This document shows, in pieces, positions 46,837 to 56,693 of a stretch of DNA of 64,000 bases. Under the pieces are notes generated by a model. The model made no database searches, was not told the DNA's origin, and saw only the letters and a list, made by a program, of their open reading frames with translations. How positions within the stretch are numbered: position 1 is the first letter of the stretch; every line of letters begins with the position of its first letter. This DNA comes from Russula earlei (taxonomy: Eukaryota > Basidiomycota > Agaricomycetes > Russulales > Russulaceae), in assembly GCA_025769875.1 (NCBI GenBank), contig JAGFNK010000231.1, positions 1 through 64,000 on the forward strand, read 5' to 3'. The position numbers and the translations under genes were made by a program.

Positions 46837-48945
46837 CAAGCCAAGTTAGCAACAACACCATATAACATCAAACAAGCATGCCAGGAGTTCAACTTCATTG
46901 ATGATGGATTCTTCCCCCCAGGAACCAAGGTCAATCTAGACAATTACAAAGGAGGTCTACTAATAGACATTATTGTTCAGCCACCCACCACACAGCTCAC
47001 ACCACCAGTTCCACCAAGGGACACTGTCAACTGCATCATGATCAAGGTGCCAGCTATGCAGCAGATGCAGGCACATACTCCCATCAGTAGCACATCAACC
47101 AACAAAGAGAATGCAGGCCCTGGACAGAACACATCAGCTGGTGACATGATTATTCAGGGCACTGGGTTCAGGCTTCGCCTTGAACCAGCTCTGCTGATGA
47201 CAACAAACCCAGGGTCTGAAGAAAGAGTGATCAATAAAGAAACATCAATGAGCAAAGAGGAGGGCAAGACAGGCTGATGTACCTTCTGCCCTGCCGAATG
47301 TCATGAAACAATCATCACAATGATGGAGAAGCACTATTGTGTGCATCCAAGCATCCCTGGATACATGGCACCTGATTGAGGAGCGATTCGACAATGGGCT
47401 GTTTGACAAATATATGATTTCTGTGCGACACATGAACTGGCAGAAGTGTGGGCTTACCTGTGGGAGAACTGGTATTGGAAAGGATGTTGGGAACTGTGGG
47501 CCTGTTCTGCACATGACCTTATCCCCATCTTGAAGACAACAATGATACTAGAGAGCCAGTGAGTCACCATTCCTGAAAGACAAAGATGAACTGAGCATGT
47601 ACCTAGTTGGCAATGAATCAAGCATGACTTCCTTCACTAGTTCCATTTGCCACACTATGACCTTCTTGTTTGGATCATTCTCACAAAGTTGGTACCCTAC
47701 TACTATTGGAAACTTGACTGCTTGCTGGTGGACACAGGCCACTACTGTGAACTGTCTTCATGGTGGTGTGATTTCAAGAAAGAATGGCATGCACTGAGGC
47801 CCCTTTTACCAACCGAGAATTCTTGAATCTTGAACTTGAACTTGGATTTCGGGATTTTCCAGGAGTGACAGGAATGACATGTGTGATGTAAGTGACATAA
47901 TAAACTAATACAAGTCCATTTCAAATATGAGTTATTTTCCGGTGTGATTTGCTGGGTTTACATGTGATATGTAAAATATTTTTTCTAACCCTTCCTTCCA
48001 CTCCTTCCAAGTGGGGTATTGCAAGCATGTCATAAGGCAGAATATGTGTCACCAATGTGTGGGTGCACATCTTTGTGCAAATTTTGTATGTGCAGCTCTG
48101 GTGAAAATGGGGCTGCAAGCACCCAGATGTTGAGCTCGAGTTGGACTGCTTGACCCCGAGTTTGACACTGACACATCATGTGTAACCCCAAATATGTGAG
48201 TATGCAAATGACAACAAAAAAAAATGCATATTAATTTATTATATACATCATATCACTTAGATCACTCCTGTCACTCCTGTCACTCCCGGAAAATCCCGAA
48301 ATCCAAGTTCAAGTTCAAGATTCAAGAATTCTCGGTTGGTAAAAGGGGCCTGAAGAAATGACAAATCACCCTTCCCATCAACAATGCATACAGACCAAAT
48401 ACTGAGAAATGGACTTGTACCTGCCCAGCATTCATCATCAGCCGCTTTCTCATCTGTAAACACCTTATCCAGAATGTCCAACATGTCCCACCAATATTTT
48501 TCCTTGAAGCAAAATGAGCACAAAGCATGCCATTCTGGAAACACAAGACGTTAAAACAGCTGTCCAATGATGACCAGGCTGAAGAATCAAACAATGAGGA
48601 CAACAGGAGCAACGAAGATGATGTAGTTGGAATGGATGATGATGGTGATGATGATGATGATGAGGGAAAGTTTGTTGAAACAAATGAGTGTGATGGATTA
48701 ACTTTCGAGGAGGTGATGGAAGGCGAGATCAAGACAATCACCGAATTTGCTAAAGGGCTGCAGTATCAGGTCCAATTTCAAGACCAAAGGATGCTCAACT
48801 TACTGCAGCGGGAAGGAGCATCATTCCTTTGCTTGGCTCAGGCATGTGAGAAGAGGATGAGGAGGGGAGCCACACCATCAATGTGGGAGAAGTTGACAAT
48901 CAACACAATGTTCTACTGCACAAGACCCACTCAAAGCACATGACC
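46837..48945 (+). pseudogene. Mutator-like (MULE) transposase relic with SWIM zinc finger
   Basis: Blocks in one direction match the basidiomycete MULE family I know. KLATTPYNIKQACQEFNFID is at 46843. FCPAECHETI and YCVHPSIPGYMAPD start at about 47285. VWAYLWENWYWKGCWELWAC is at about 47430, IKHDFLH and DLLVWIILTKLV at about 47620. The SWIM finger CTCPAFIISRFLICKHL is at about 48418-48470, and the tail GLQYQVQFQDQRMLNLLQRE at about 48760. Stops, a short tandem insertion near 47565-47612 and a MITE (47798-48350) break it, and its 5' end is lost at the LTR A junction. Many positions where the family has Arg are Trp, Cys, Gln, His or stop. The last block (48527-48943) is still open but is only the tail of the protein. 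Confidence 0.75.
47798..48350. mobile_element. 553-bp MITE with long terminal inverted repeats
   Basis: Both ends read GGCCCCTTTTACCAACCGAG inward, and the inverted repeats match for about 75 bp with one clear mismatch. A 3-bp duplication TGA flanks it (47795-47797 and 48351-48353). It has no coding capacity. GGCC-type ends and a 3-bp target suggest a PIF/Harbinger-like non-autonomous element. It sits inside the MULE relic, between the codons for EWHAL and ITLPIN. Confidence 0.88.
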
Positions 48946-49305
48946 TTTGAAATTTGCTTGCAACATTTCCTTTCTTCTTCTTTGGTACATTCTACATCAC
49001 TTGTTTATCTTATCTACTGATAACATCGGCCTACTTTGGGCTGGTTTTCCAAAAGTCACATGGTGTCATAGTGGGGGAGAGGTATGGCAACTGACCTACC
49101 TCTCCTCCCCCCAAACTCACATTTCCATAAAAGGAAATCTTACAAATCTTATGTACCCATGGTGTGAGAATAAATATTTTAATAAACCTCTTCGAAACTA
49201 CAACATGGACTTTTGGAACACAACAGATGAAAATTCTCCTCCTGTTAAATGCAGCAAGCCTGGCTTCCAGAGGTTGGTAACCTCTTAGTTCAAGCAATGT
49301 GACCC
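48946..49305. other. no gene; one arm of a dispersed inverted repeat
   Basis: 49070-49160 (CTCCCCCCAAACTCAC, CCATAAAAGGAAAT, TCTTACAAATCTTATG) reappears in reverse complement at about 51190-51285. No coding sequence is supported. Confidence 0.5.
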
Positions 49306-51130
49306 ATGTCGAAACCATCAAACTGGCCTAGTCAGGCAGGGCCAACAACGACAAAAGGCCGCAGACCAAGAAAGCACATTACACGCGTCAAAAGGGAGAA
49401 ATCGCGCGCACATTCGCAGGCCCACGAAGGGCCGTTATTCCCGCTTCCAAATCCTTCAAAGATCACTGGCTTTTTTCTCCGCGCACGCGTGCGTTTTTGT
49501 TTCATTTTCCCTTTTGTTTTCTTACCTTTGGGCTTCTCTGTAATCCACATATTCCTGATCACATGCAACATGTTTTTTTTACCGCGTGCGCAATTTTCAC
49601 GCGTTCAGCTCTGCGTTTTTTTTTCTCTTTCTGTTTTTATCGTTTTCGTTGCTTTCTATCCCGCTCGCGCGATATTCGCATGTCGGAGTGACCAGGTGCG
49701 TTTGTCCTTTTCGTTTTGTGAGCTCTCTTTCATACTCTCCGCCCTTTCCTCAAGTGCTCCAAGCTCCCTCCACACGCAATGGTACAATCCCCACACTCGA
49801 TACTTGAATGGCAAGAAACGTGTGTTTTCCCGCGTGCGCGATTTTCACGCGTTAAGCTGTGTCCGTGCGTTTTTTTTTTTTTTTTTTTTTTTTTTTTCAT
49901 TTTCAAGCGAGATATCGTTGCGAAACACGTGGTCAACAGCTCGTTGTCTCATCCCACATGGCGGCGGTGCGTTCGTCACCCACCCTTTACCGCGAAACGC
50001 GACAACACCCGGGATGTGGGACACGAGTACTGCTGGCACCACAGTCAAGACCCCTGAGGGCCAAATGCGACGGCACCCGGAATGTCTCTGGGCACATGTG
50101 TGTAAGGTGTCCGAGCTCGCTGACCGGGAAACACATGACTTGCACTCGCCCCCACCTCCCACGCGTCATCTCTCCCTCCACTCCTTCATCCAACTGCCGC
50201 CACTCTTTTCCTTTCATATTCTCCTTCCCTCTCGCGCCAATTCCTCGACATCACCACCGCGTTCCCCACTCTGCGCCCGGGAACAACGACAGCGGCTCAA
50301 CCCGATCAGCTCCGACGTCACCCGTTCGCCCGCGCCTCGCGCTCCCCCATCCACATCCATCCCCTGCGCCACTAGTGTTTTTCTCTGCCTCAAGCTCCCC
50401 ACCTTTTCGTCATATCGCTCTCGCCCGTCGTCGACTCCCCATCAATCCCACTCTGGCCCCTTTCGTCATCGTCTCTCAAGCATCGTCCTCGCCCCCGCCA
50501 CGCGCCTACGCACGGACTCGGATGACGCATTCGCGTCGTCATCGCCGCTCGACCCGAGGCCTAGCTGCCCATAGCGTCTCGCCCGTTCGTCATCGCCGCT
50601 CCGTCCCGCGCTCGCAGACCCTTAGTCGGAGGAGTAGGATCCCTGTAGTTTGTAGTATCTAATGCCCAGCCCAGTAGCTACTGTCTCGAATGAAAAGGAG
50701 GTCAACTTTTGCCTCTGCGTATACCTTCTCGTCTGCCTGTGTGAACTATTCCTTCAAGAACACACACACTCTCTTTCGCGCGCGCGTTGCATTTCCGGGG
50801 TGCAACCTTGCTCTCCCCTGCTCCCTTCCCCTGCTACCCGCCCTCGGATCAAGTCACACGAACTTTGCGCGCCCCGGATAGGCTCGCTACATGTGCGCGA
50901 CACCGATGCGTTTTTTATTTTCTACCCCTTTTCTGCAAACACCGACAACACTACCGGCACCACAGTTGAGACACCCGAGGGCCACAATAATGGGGCCTTC
51001 ACTCAATAGCCATGAAAAATCCTGCAACCACAAACTCGCGGTGCGCCAGTTCCGTCCCACAGCGAGGGTGAGCGAGCCTCTCGCTCACCCGCTCACGGCG
51101 CTTATTTATCTGATCTAATCTTATCGATTT
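49306..51130. repeat. CpG-rich repeat block with poly-T tract
   Basis: The base composition changes sharply: CGCG and GCGC strings are frequent. Two related units (about 49581-49622 and 49829-49870) read CGCGTGCGC(A/G)ATTTTCACGCG and each leads into a T-run, the second about 28 T long (49870-49897). 50100-50580 matches 57612-57131 of the other strand. A 422-codon frame (49306-50574) crosses this block but is low-complexity and shadowed in other frames, so I do not call it a gene. Confidence 0.65.
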
Positions 51131-51777
51131 TACCATTTTAGGAAAGACAGTGTGGAGAGTGTCCATAGGCGGCCGATCGGCAAGCCCGGTATGTGCAGAA
51201 GATTTGTAAGAATATCCTTTTATGGAAATGTAATGTGAGTTTTGGGGGAGAGGAAGGACACTTAGGTACGGCGGTTGCATCAGGCCAACCACATTGGCGC
51301 AGTTGATGTTGATTGTGATTCGAACTGTAGCAATCATCATCGCAACCACCGGTGCCTGATGGCAGATATGGTACGGGTATCCTCACCGTACCGTCTACCG
51401 TACCGTCTCATCGCAACCCCGACGGTACGGGATACCGTATTACGCTAGCCATAAACCCAGTACCTTACCCACTTTCATTTCTGCCGTGCATATCAAAGTA
51501 CTATCGAAGTCCGACGTCGCAAGCCATCATGATGTGATTAAGAAGATTCCTCTGCCGGTCATGCCTTGATCCTCGTCCGTCGGAGATTCACTGTTGGCCA
51601 TCTACAGGAACAGACTCATCATAAAAGTACAAGCAAGAGCCAATTTCTGGATTCCATATACCCTCCAGCTGTGCTCCTATTTGCTTCACACTTGGTACTG
51701 GTTACCAACAGTATTCTTTCCCCAAACAAACTTCCCACGACTTTCATTTTCAATCGACGATCCCGCTCACCATAACA
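51131..51777. repeat. hAT-end remnant and inverted-repeat arm
   Basis: 51369-51445 holds ACCGTACCGTCTACCGTACC and GGGATACCGTATTACG, the subterminal repeats of the hAT element; 51412-51441 is the reverse complement of about 33721-33750. 51190-51285 is the second arm of the repeat at 49070. No gene is seen up to 51777. Confidence 0.6.
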
Positions 51778-52210
51778 ATGCGCAATTCCGCATTCCTTGC
51801 CTTTATCTGCTTCGCAATTGGCGTCGCCCCGTCATTCTCGCGTCCTTCAATTTCAGATAGGTGTGGCCAACTCTTCAATCTATTACATCTCTCAGTTAGG
51901 TGTGCCCATCTCTTCAAGCTATTACATCCCTCAGTTTACAGTACGTTCTATCCCGTTCAGAAGTACAGGCTCGCCTTCGTGTAGCAAGACCCCTCATGAT
52001 CACGAGCCTTCGAATAGCGAGACCTCTCATGGTCACAAACCGTCGAATAGCGAGACCTCTCATAGTCACGAGCCTTCGAATAGCGAGACCCCTCATGGTC
52101 AAGATGACACTAAGAGCGGACTGGTACCGCCCGGCTTTGATGTTGTATACCGGGACTACGGTTTCATCAACCCTGAGCGCCCTCCATGGTTGAACCGGGA
52201 TGGGAAATAG
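51778..52210 (+). other. possible small secreted, repeat-containing protein
   Basis: ATG 51778 gives a good signal peptide (MRNSAFLAFICFAIGVAPSF). A later frame (to stop 52208-52210) has four imperfect 33-bp repeats at about 51993-52105, encoding HEPSNSETSHG units, and then GLVPPGFDVVYRDYGFINPE. The two parts are in different frames and need an intron. The region between them (51859-51937) is a tandem pair of GTGTG..CTCTCAG/CCTCAG intron-like units, so the splice pattern is unclear. It could be an effector-like secreted protein or a chance join. Function unknown. Confidence 0.35.
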
Positions 52211-52533
52211 ATTCAGAATTATCCAAACCATTGCAAACCATAGTTAGCATGTAGACATTCTCGCACGTTAACGCAACCACGTGATATGCAAACAATGCCA
52301 AAGTTTGTTAATGCCCCACGGGGGTGGCAGAACAGGAATCACAAACCTTGGGTAGGGGGGGGTCCAGCCAGAGGCTGAAAAAAAAGTTTGGACTTGTGTA
52401 TTCTGGACTTGTAGATGAATCAGATGGTTGCCGAGCACAACCAGCCATTCAAACAGTGACTGAGTGAGACCAGCTTGGGCTGCCTTCTTGTAAATGTCAA
52501 CAGTTAACACCTAATAATAAAACAACTGGGAAG
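52211..52533. other. intergenic, no gene seen
   Basis: 323 bp before the copia element, ending with the target site GGAAG at 52529-52533. Nothing recognisable. Confidence 0.5.
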
Positions 52534-52779
52534 TGTTGGACGTGCAGCCGCTAAGTGCCGCGCAAACGGACAATCCGGACCATATGTGTAAATAATTCGA
52601 ATTTAGTTATCGTTCGTTTTCCTCAGTCTTTTACACACAAGACTGAGGTCAGTACTACACCTTCCTTTACATTCCTTTATAGCTAATACTGTACATAGCC
52701 CTTATTCCATAGGTTAGCATACTAACCTGAATACAGTCTTTTACACACAAGACTGAGCTCTTATTCCATAGCTCCAACA
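52534..52779 (+). repeat. copia 5' LTR
   Basis: 246 bp. It contains two copies of CAGTCTTTTACACACAAGAC (about 52625 and 52735) that can each fold with the GTCTTG/CAGTC parts. It differs from the 3' LTR at eight sites, all transitions. Confidence 0.95.
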
Positions 52780-52848
52780 GATTATGAGACCTGGTCGTCC
52801 CTGACATCACGAACTCCCACCAGCTTCCAAATCGCGTAATGAAACACC

Positions 52849-53865
52849 ATGAGCACCCCCACAGCAACCGCAAACGTCACACCCTCGAGAGGCAGCCACG
52901 CTCCCACCGTAGGAGCCACAGGAAAAACTTACATGGGTGGCCAACACGGTTACGACGGACCACTCTTTGAAGGTGGCACAGTCGCATACACGCAATGGAA
53001 AGCTAATATAGAGGCACTGTTCAAAACAAACGGCCTGATAGAAATCATAAATGGGACATACTCAAAACTGGACCCCAGCAATGACCCGAGCAGCTTCACT
53101 GACTGGGAGCAGAAAGACCACAAAGCACACGCCCACATTTTACTCACATTAAAAGGGCACGCTCTCGACACTGCCCTAGGCATTGCTGGAGCCAAAGATA
53201 TTTGGGACACATTCAAAAAACAATTTTCAGGGAAGGGCGAGCAACGCGTTGCACATTTATTAACAGACCTATACTGGGTCACTTTCTCTGAAACTGAACC
53301 CATGGCTCCTCAGATAATACGACTGCTATTCGCTGCCCAAACCCTCAAAAAACTCGGATACCCCATTGATGAGAAAGTCCTCATATGGATGCTAATTCTC
53401 GCGCTACCAAAAAACATGGCCAAACTCAAGGCCACTCTTCACTCAACGCCGCCCAGCCTGCTTACAGCCAAGCACGTCACAGACCGCATCCTCCATGAGG
53501 AGCATTGGATCCAACTGACCGGTGACACGGCTACAATTCACATTGCAAAGGTGACCCAAATGAGAAAGAGCTGGGAAACGCAAAGCAAGAAAGGCACAAC
53601 AACAAAGTGCACTCATTGCAAACACAGGGGGCACAACACACATGAATGCTGGAAATTTCACGGAAAACCGCAGGACAAAGCAACAGCGGGAGTAGCAGCA
53701 ATGACTGGCATGGGCGCACACAACGCAGCAATGCCCACGCCCACAGACCAGCCACCAGCCAGTGCCACCATCGCATATGTCCCCACATCTGACAACAGCA
53801 CTTCATCACTTCAGGCAATCAGAGATGAGCCAATCTGTGTGTCCATGACCCAAGAGCAACTCTGA
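52849..53865 (+). CDS. copia gag-like protein (338 aa)
   Basis: An intact frame with the copia gag fold: YTQWKANIEALFKTNGLIEI near the start, AKDIWDTFKKQFSGKGEQRV, and LRKLGYP-like spacing (TLKKLGYPIDEKVLIWMLIL). The zinc knuckle CTHCKHRGHNTHEC lies at about residues 253-266. It would assemble the particle and bind the element RNA. The TGA stop (53863-53865) lies directly before the in-frame protease (AADLRNSWLLDSGAS), so gag and pol may be joined by readthrough, or the stop is a decay change. Confidence 0.85.
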   Translation: MSTPTATANVTPSRGSHAPTVGATGKTYMGGQHGYDGPLFEGGTVAYTQWKANIEALFKTNGLIEIINGTYSKLDPSNDPSSFTDWEQKDHKAHAHILLTLKGHALDTALGIAGAKDIWDTFKKQFSGKGEQRVAHLLTDLYWVTFSETEPMAPQIIRLLFAAQTLKKLGYPIDEKVLIWMLILALPKNMAKLKATLHSTPPSLLTAKHVTDRILHEEHWIQLTGDTATIHIAKVTQMRKSWETQSKKGTTTKCTHCKHRGHNTHECWKFHGKPQDKATAGVAAMTGMGAHNAAMPTPTDQPPASATIAYVPTSDNSTSSLQAIRDEPICVSMTQEQL

Positions 53866-56128
53866 GCCGCCGATCTCAGAAACAGCTGGCTCCTCGACTC
53901 CGGAGCCTCAAGAATCATTACTTCCCACTCAAATTGGTTCACACATCTCACCCTGCTCGCATCGCCCATTCAAGTCGCCTTAGGTGATGATAGCGCAATA
54001 ACTGCCACCAGAACCAGACAAGTACTAGTCCTGGATGCACACACACGGTGTGTGGAGTACTGCGATACTCCGCAACATCCTGCACGTACCGGACCTCAAT
54101 GGAAACCTCTTATCGGTCTCCCACCTCGCTCAACGTGGGGTGGAAGTGCACTTCCAGGGGCAGACTTGCGGGATATACAATAAAGCAAACAAATTGATTT
54201 GTGAGGGAACATTACATGACGACTTGTACACCATGGCCATCCAAACGCCAACACTCGAGTCGGCGCGCACAGCAATGCCACACCAACCCCTCACGGAACG
54301 TGGCCACAAAACCGAAGCCATGCTTACTGCACGTGCGACAATCTTCCAGGCCTCCCTGGATACATTCTCTGAACAGGTTGTGACCTGGACAGACAATAAG
54401 CCGCAGAAGAAACACACCGGCGGGCTGAAGCACAAGTTGAAAGTGCCCCAGCACCCCGAGCCATCCACTGCGCGCATCAAACTCGAAATGGGCCAACACC
54501 TGAAGACCCTCCGATTACATGAAGGGGGTGAACCCACCAATGTCGCAGAATGCGCGACCCGGACACCTCTTGACAGGGTCCGGGCGATGCATGCCGATGC
54601 AAACCTACCCACATGTGCCTTGGACAATCTGACATCTGAAGAGGCCAGGAGCAGGACAACTCCTGACCCCTCTTGGTTGCAAGTCCTCGCAACACGCATG
54701 TCTGCACATGCCCCAGAGAAGAGACTCACCAAACTGACCCGAAGGTTGCTGGTGCACGCGTTCCCAGGCCACGCAAAGCACACGCAACAGGCAGCCAAGC
54801 CTGCCCATTGCCCCACCTCTAGCACCATCACACCCTGCACCATCATATCCAATGAAGGGGGCCCCATGTCGTGCATCGAACGCGTAATCCTTGAATACAA
54901 TGGAACAGCCGATAGAGCCAAAAATTGGGAAATGGTAATCAATTTGAGGGGGTGGCGGAACCAGTGGACAATGTGGAACAGCCGCTGCACACGAAGCCAC
55001 AAGGTGTCAGAGCAGAGGAGCCCCTGCCCGCTCAGCCTGAAACAGGTGGACAATGCGGAGCAGGCGCCGCACGCCGAACCGCAGGGCATCATAGTGGATG
55101 CAATTCCACCTGCTCAGCCTGAAACACCACAAAGTCAGCTCACAATTCACAAGGCAGAAGACTCACCTGCGCAATCCACCATAGGACCACCAAAGCGCAT
55201 CACACACGTGCTCACACCCAACCAAGGCGACAAAGCGGAGGAGCCGAATGAAGGAGAAGTGGAAAAGGCATCGCATGCCAAACTGCAAGACACACAGCTG
55301 CAATGCGATAACAACGCACCTGAGGACCAAGCTTCCTCACAACCTGAAATGCGCCCAAAACGCGCCACTCGCACACCCGTCCATGACAAGGATGCTCACC
55401 ATTCCCCCATCCTGCATGAGCACCAAATGAAACATACCGAGCAGGGAAACGCAGCACACAAAAATGAAGCCATTAACCCCAAGTCCTATGCTGAGGCAAC
55501 AACCCATGCAGATTCTACCGAACGGGCAAAGGCGTGCAACAAAGAGAAACGCGTGTCCGAAAACACAGGCATTCTCAAAAGTGTGCCATGCCTGCAGAAT
55601 GGAGACGCAGCGGGGAAGCGAAGAGACCTTCCTAATAAAGAGGGGGTCAAACCACAAAAACAAATAATGCAAGGCCCATGTCATCACGCAGGGACCCACC
55701 TAAGTCGAGAACAACGACCCCGACAAAATCGTGCTGCCAGAATACAGGCACCCCCTTGCACCCTGGCCCTCACTGCAGAAAGGAGTCTAGCAGTCCATCA
55801 GATGGACAACAAGTCCACCCGCCTAAATGGAGAACTAATGGACAAGACCTTCTTGAAAGCGTGCCCAGGGAATAACCACCAATGCACGTGCAACCACATG
55901 ACCCAGTATGCCCGAGGTATGAGCGACCACCACCTGACCTTCCAGCGCGACTCCGGCATCCAGCCAATCTTGGTCAGACATGTCGACCCCGATTGGACCA
56001 GCAAAGCCCAATCTGGACTTCATCTTCATGTTGACAGGCAGAGCCATAAACTGGAGCCAAAAGAAGCAAGCCCCGGTTGCACCCTTGAGCACCGAGGCAG
56101 AGCACACTGCAGGCGCACGCACCACTGA
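53866..56128 (+). CDS. copia protease remnant and long 697-codon ORF
   Basis: 53866-54040 continues the gag frame with the retropepsin core SWLLDSGASRIITSHSNW. The frame then changes to an ORF from 54035 to 56128. It starts with a copia pre-integrase region (ILRNILHVPDLNGNLLSVSH, CGIYNKANKLICEG, DDLYTM). It continues for about 600 residues with no integrase HHCC or DDE motifs and no RT YVDD. It is rich in Gln, Pro, Glu and Lys (for example PEMRPKRATRTP). Such a long open frame with no catalytic core is unusual for a dead copy. Confidence 0.7.
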
Positions 56129-56354
56129 AGAAGCCGCCAGGCTGAGGCAACCACTCACTGGATTGGGCCAGAAGACCCATCTCCTCACAATCCCTCATGT
56201 TCATGTCGACAACCAGCCGACCATCGCCATTACCAGGAACCCCAAGTTCCACAACTGCACCAGAACACACCGAGGTGTGACACCATTATCTTGCAGCAGA
56301 ATGTCGACTTGCAGGGGACCAATCTTGCCTACACTCCATCAGAAGAGCCAGTAG
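55980..56354 (+). pseudogene. copia RNase H end
   Basis: In another frame than the 697-codon ORF: FIFMLTGRAINWSQKKQAPV, APLSTEAEHTAGARTTEEAA and VHVDNQPTIAITRNPKFHN. This is the end of copia RNase H. The catalytic start of the domain is missing. Confidence 0.8.
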
Positions 56355-56447
56355 CCAATGTATTGAAAAAGGGTCCCAGCTGTGAGAAGCACAAAGGTCT
56401 CGCGATGGAAATGGGAGAGAACACGCGCCACTTGGGCTGAGGGGGCA

Positions 56448-56693
56448 TGTTGGACGTGCAGCCACTAAGTGCTGCGCGAATGGACAATCCGGACCGTACG
56501 TGTAAATAATTCGAATTTAGTTATCGTTCATTTTCCTCAGTCTTTTACACACAAGACTGAGGTCAGTACTACACCTTCCTTTACATTCCTTTATAGCTAA
56601 TACTGTACATAGCCCTTATTCCATAGGTTAGCATACTAACCTGAATACAGTCTTTTACACACAAGACTGAGCTCTTATTCTATAGCTCCAACA
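56448..56693 (+). repeat. copia 3' LTR
   Basis: 246 bp, preceded by the polypurine tract GAGGGGGCA (56439-56447). Confidence 0.95.

Larger units (their letters stand above)
52534..56693 (+). mobile_element. Ty1/copia retrotransposon, internally deleted
   Basis: Two 246-bp LTRs (TGTTGGACGTGC to AGCTCCAACA) with the perfect 5-bp target duplication GGAAG (52529-52533 and 56694-56698). It keeps gag, retropepsin, the start of the pre-integrase region and the RNase H end, in copia order. The integrase core and most of the reverse transcriptase are missing. Its 4160 bp is shorter than a full copia element. It would need proteins from another element to move. Confidence 0.93.

Noticed and set aside
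48595..48664. acidic GATGAT run that could be a microsatellite gene or CRISPR-like array
   Set aside because: It encodes the Asp-rich linker of the MULE C-terminal block and has no regular spacer structure.
49306..50574. 422-codon plus-strand frame in the CpG-rich block
   Set aside because: Low-complexity Ser/Pro/Phe composition, poly-T encoding Phe runs, long frames on other strands, and the same DNA is non-coding in the eroded 57 kb copy.
54130..55092. 320-codon minus-strand frame across the copia element
   Set aside because: It is the antisense of the copia ORF and arises from its codon composition; no motif.
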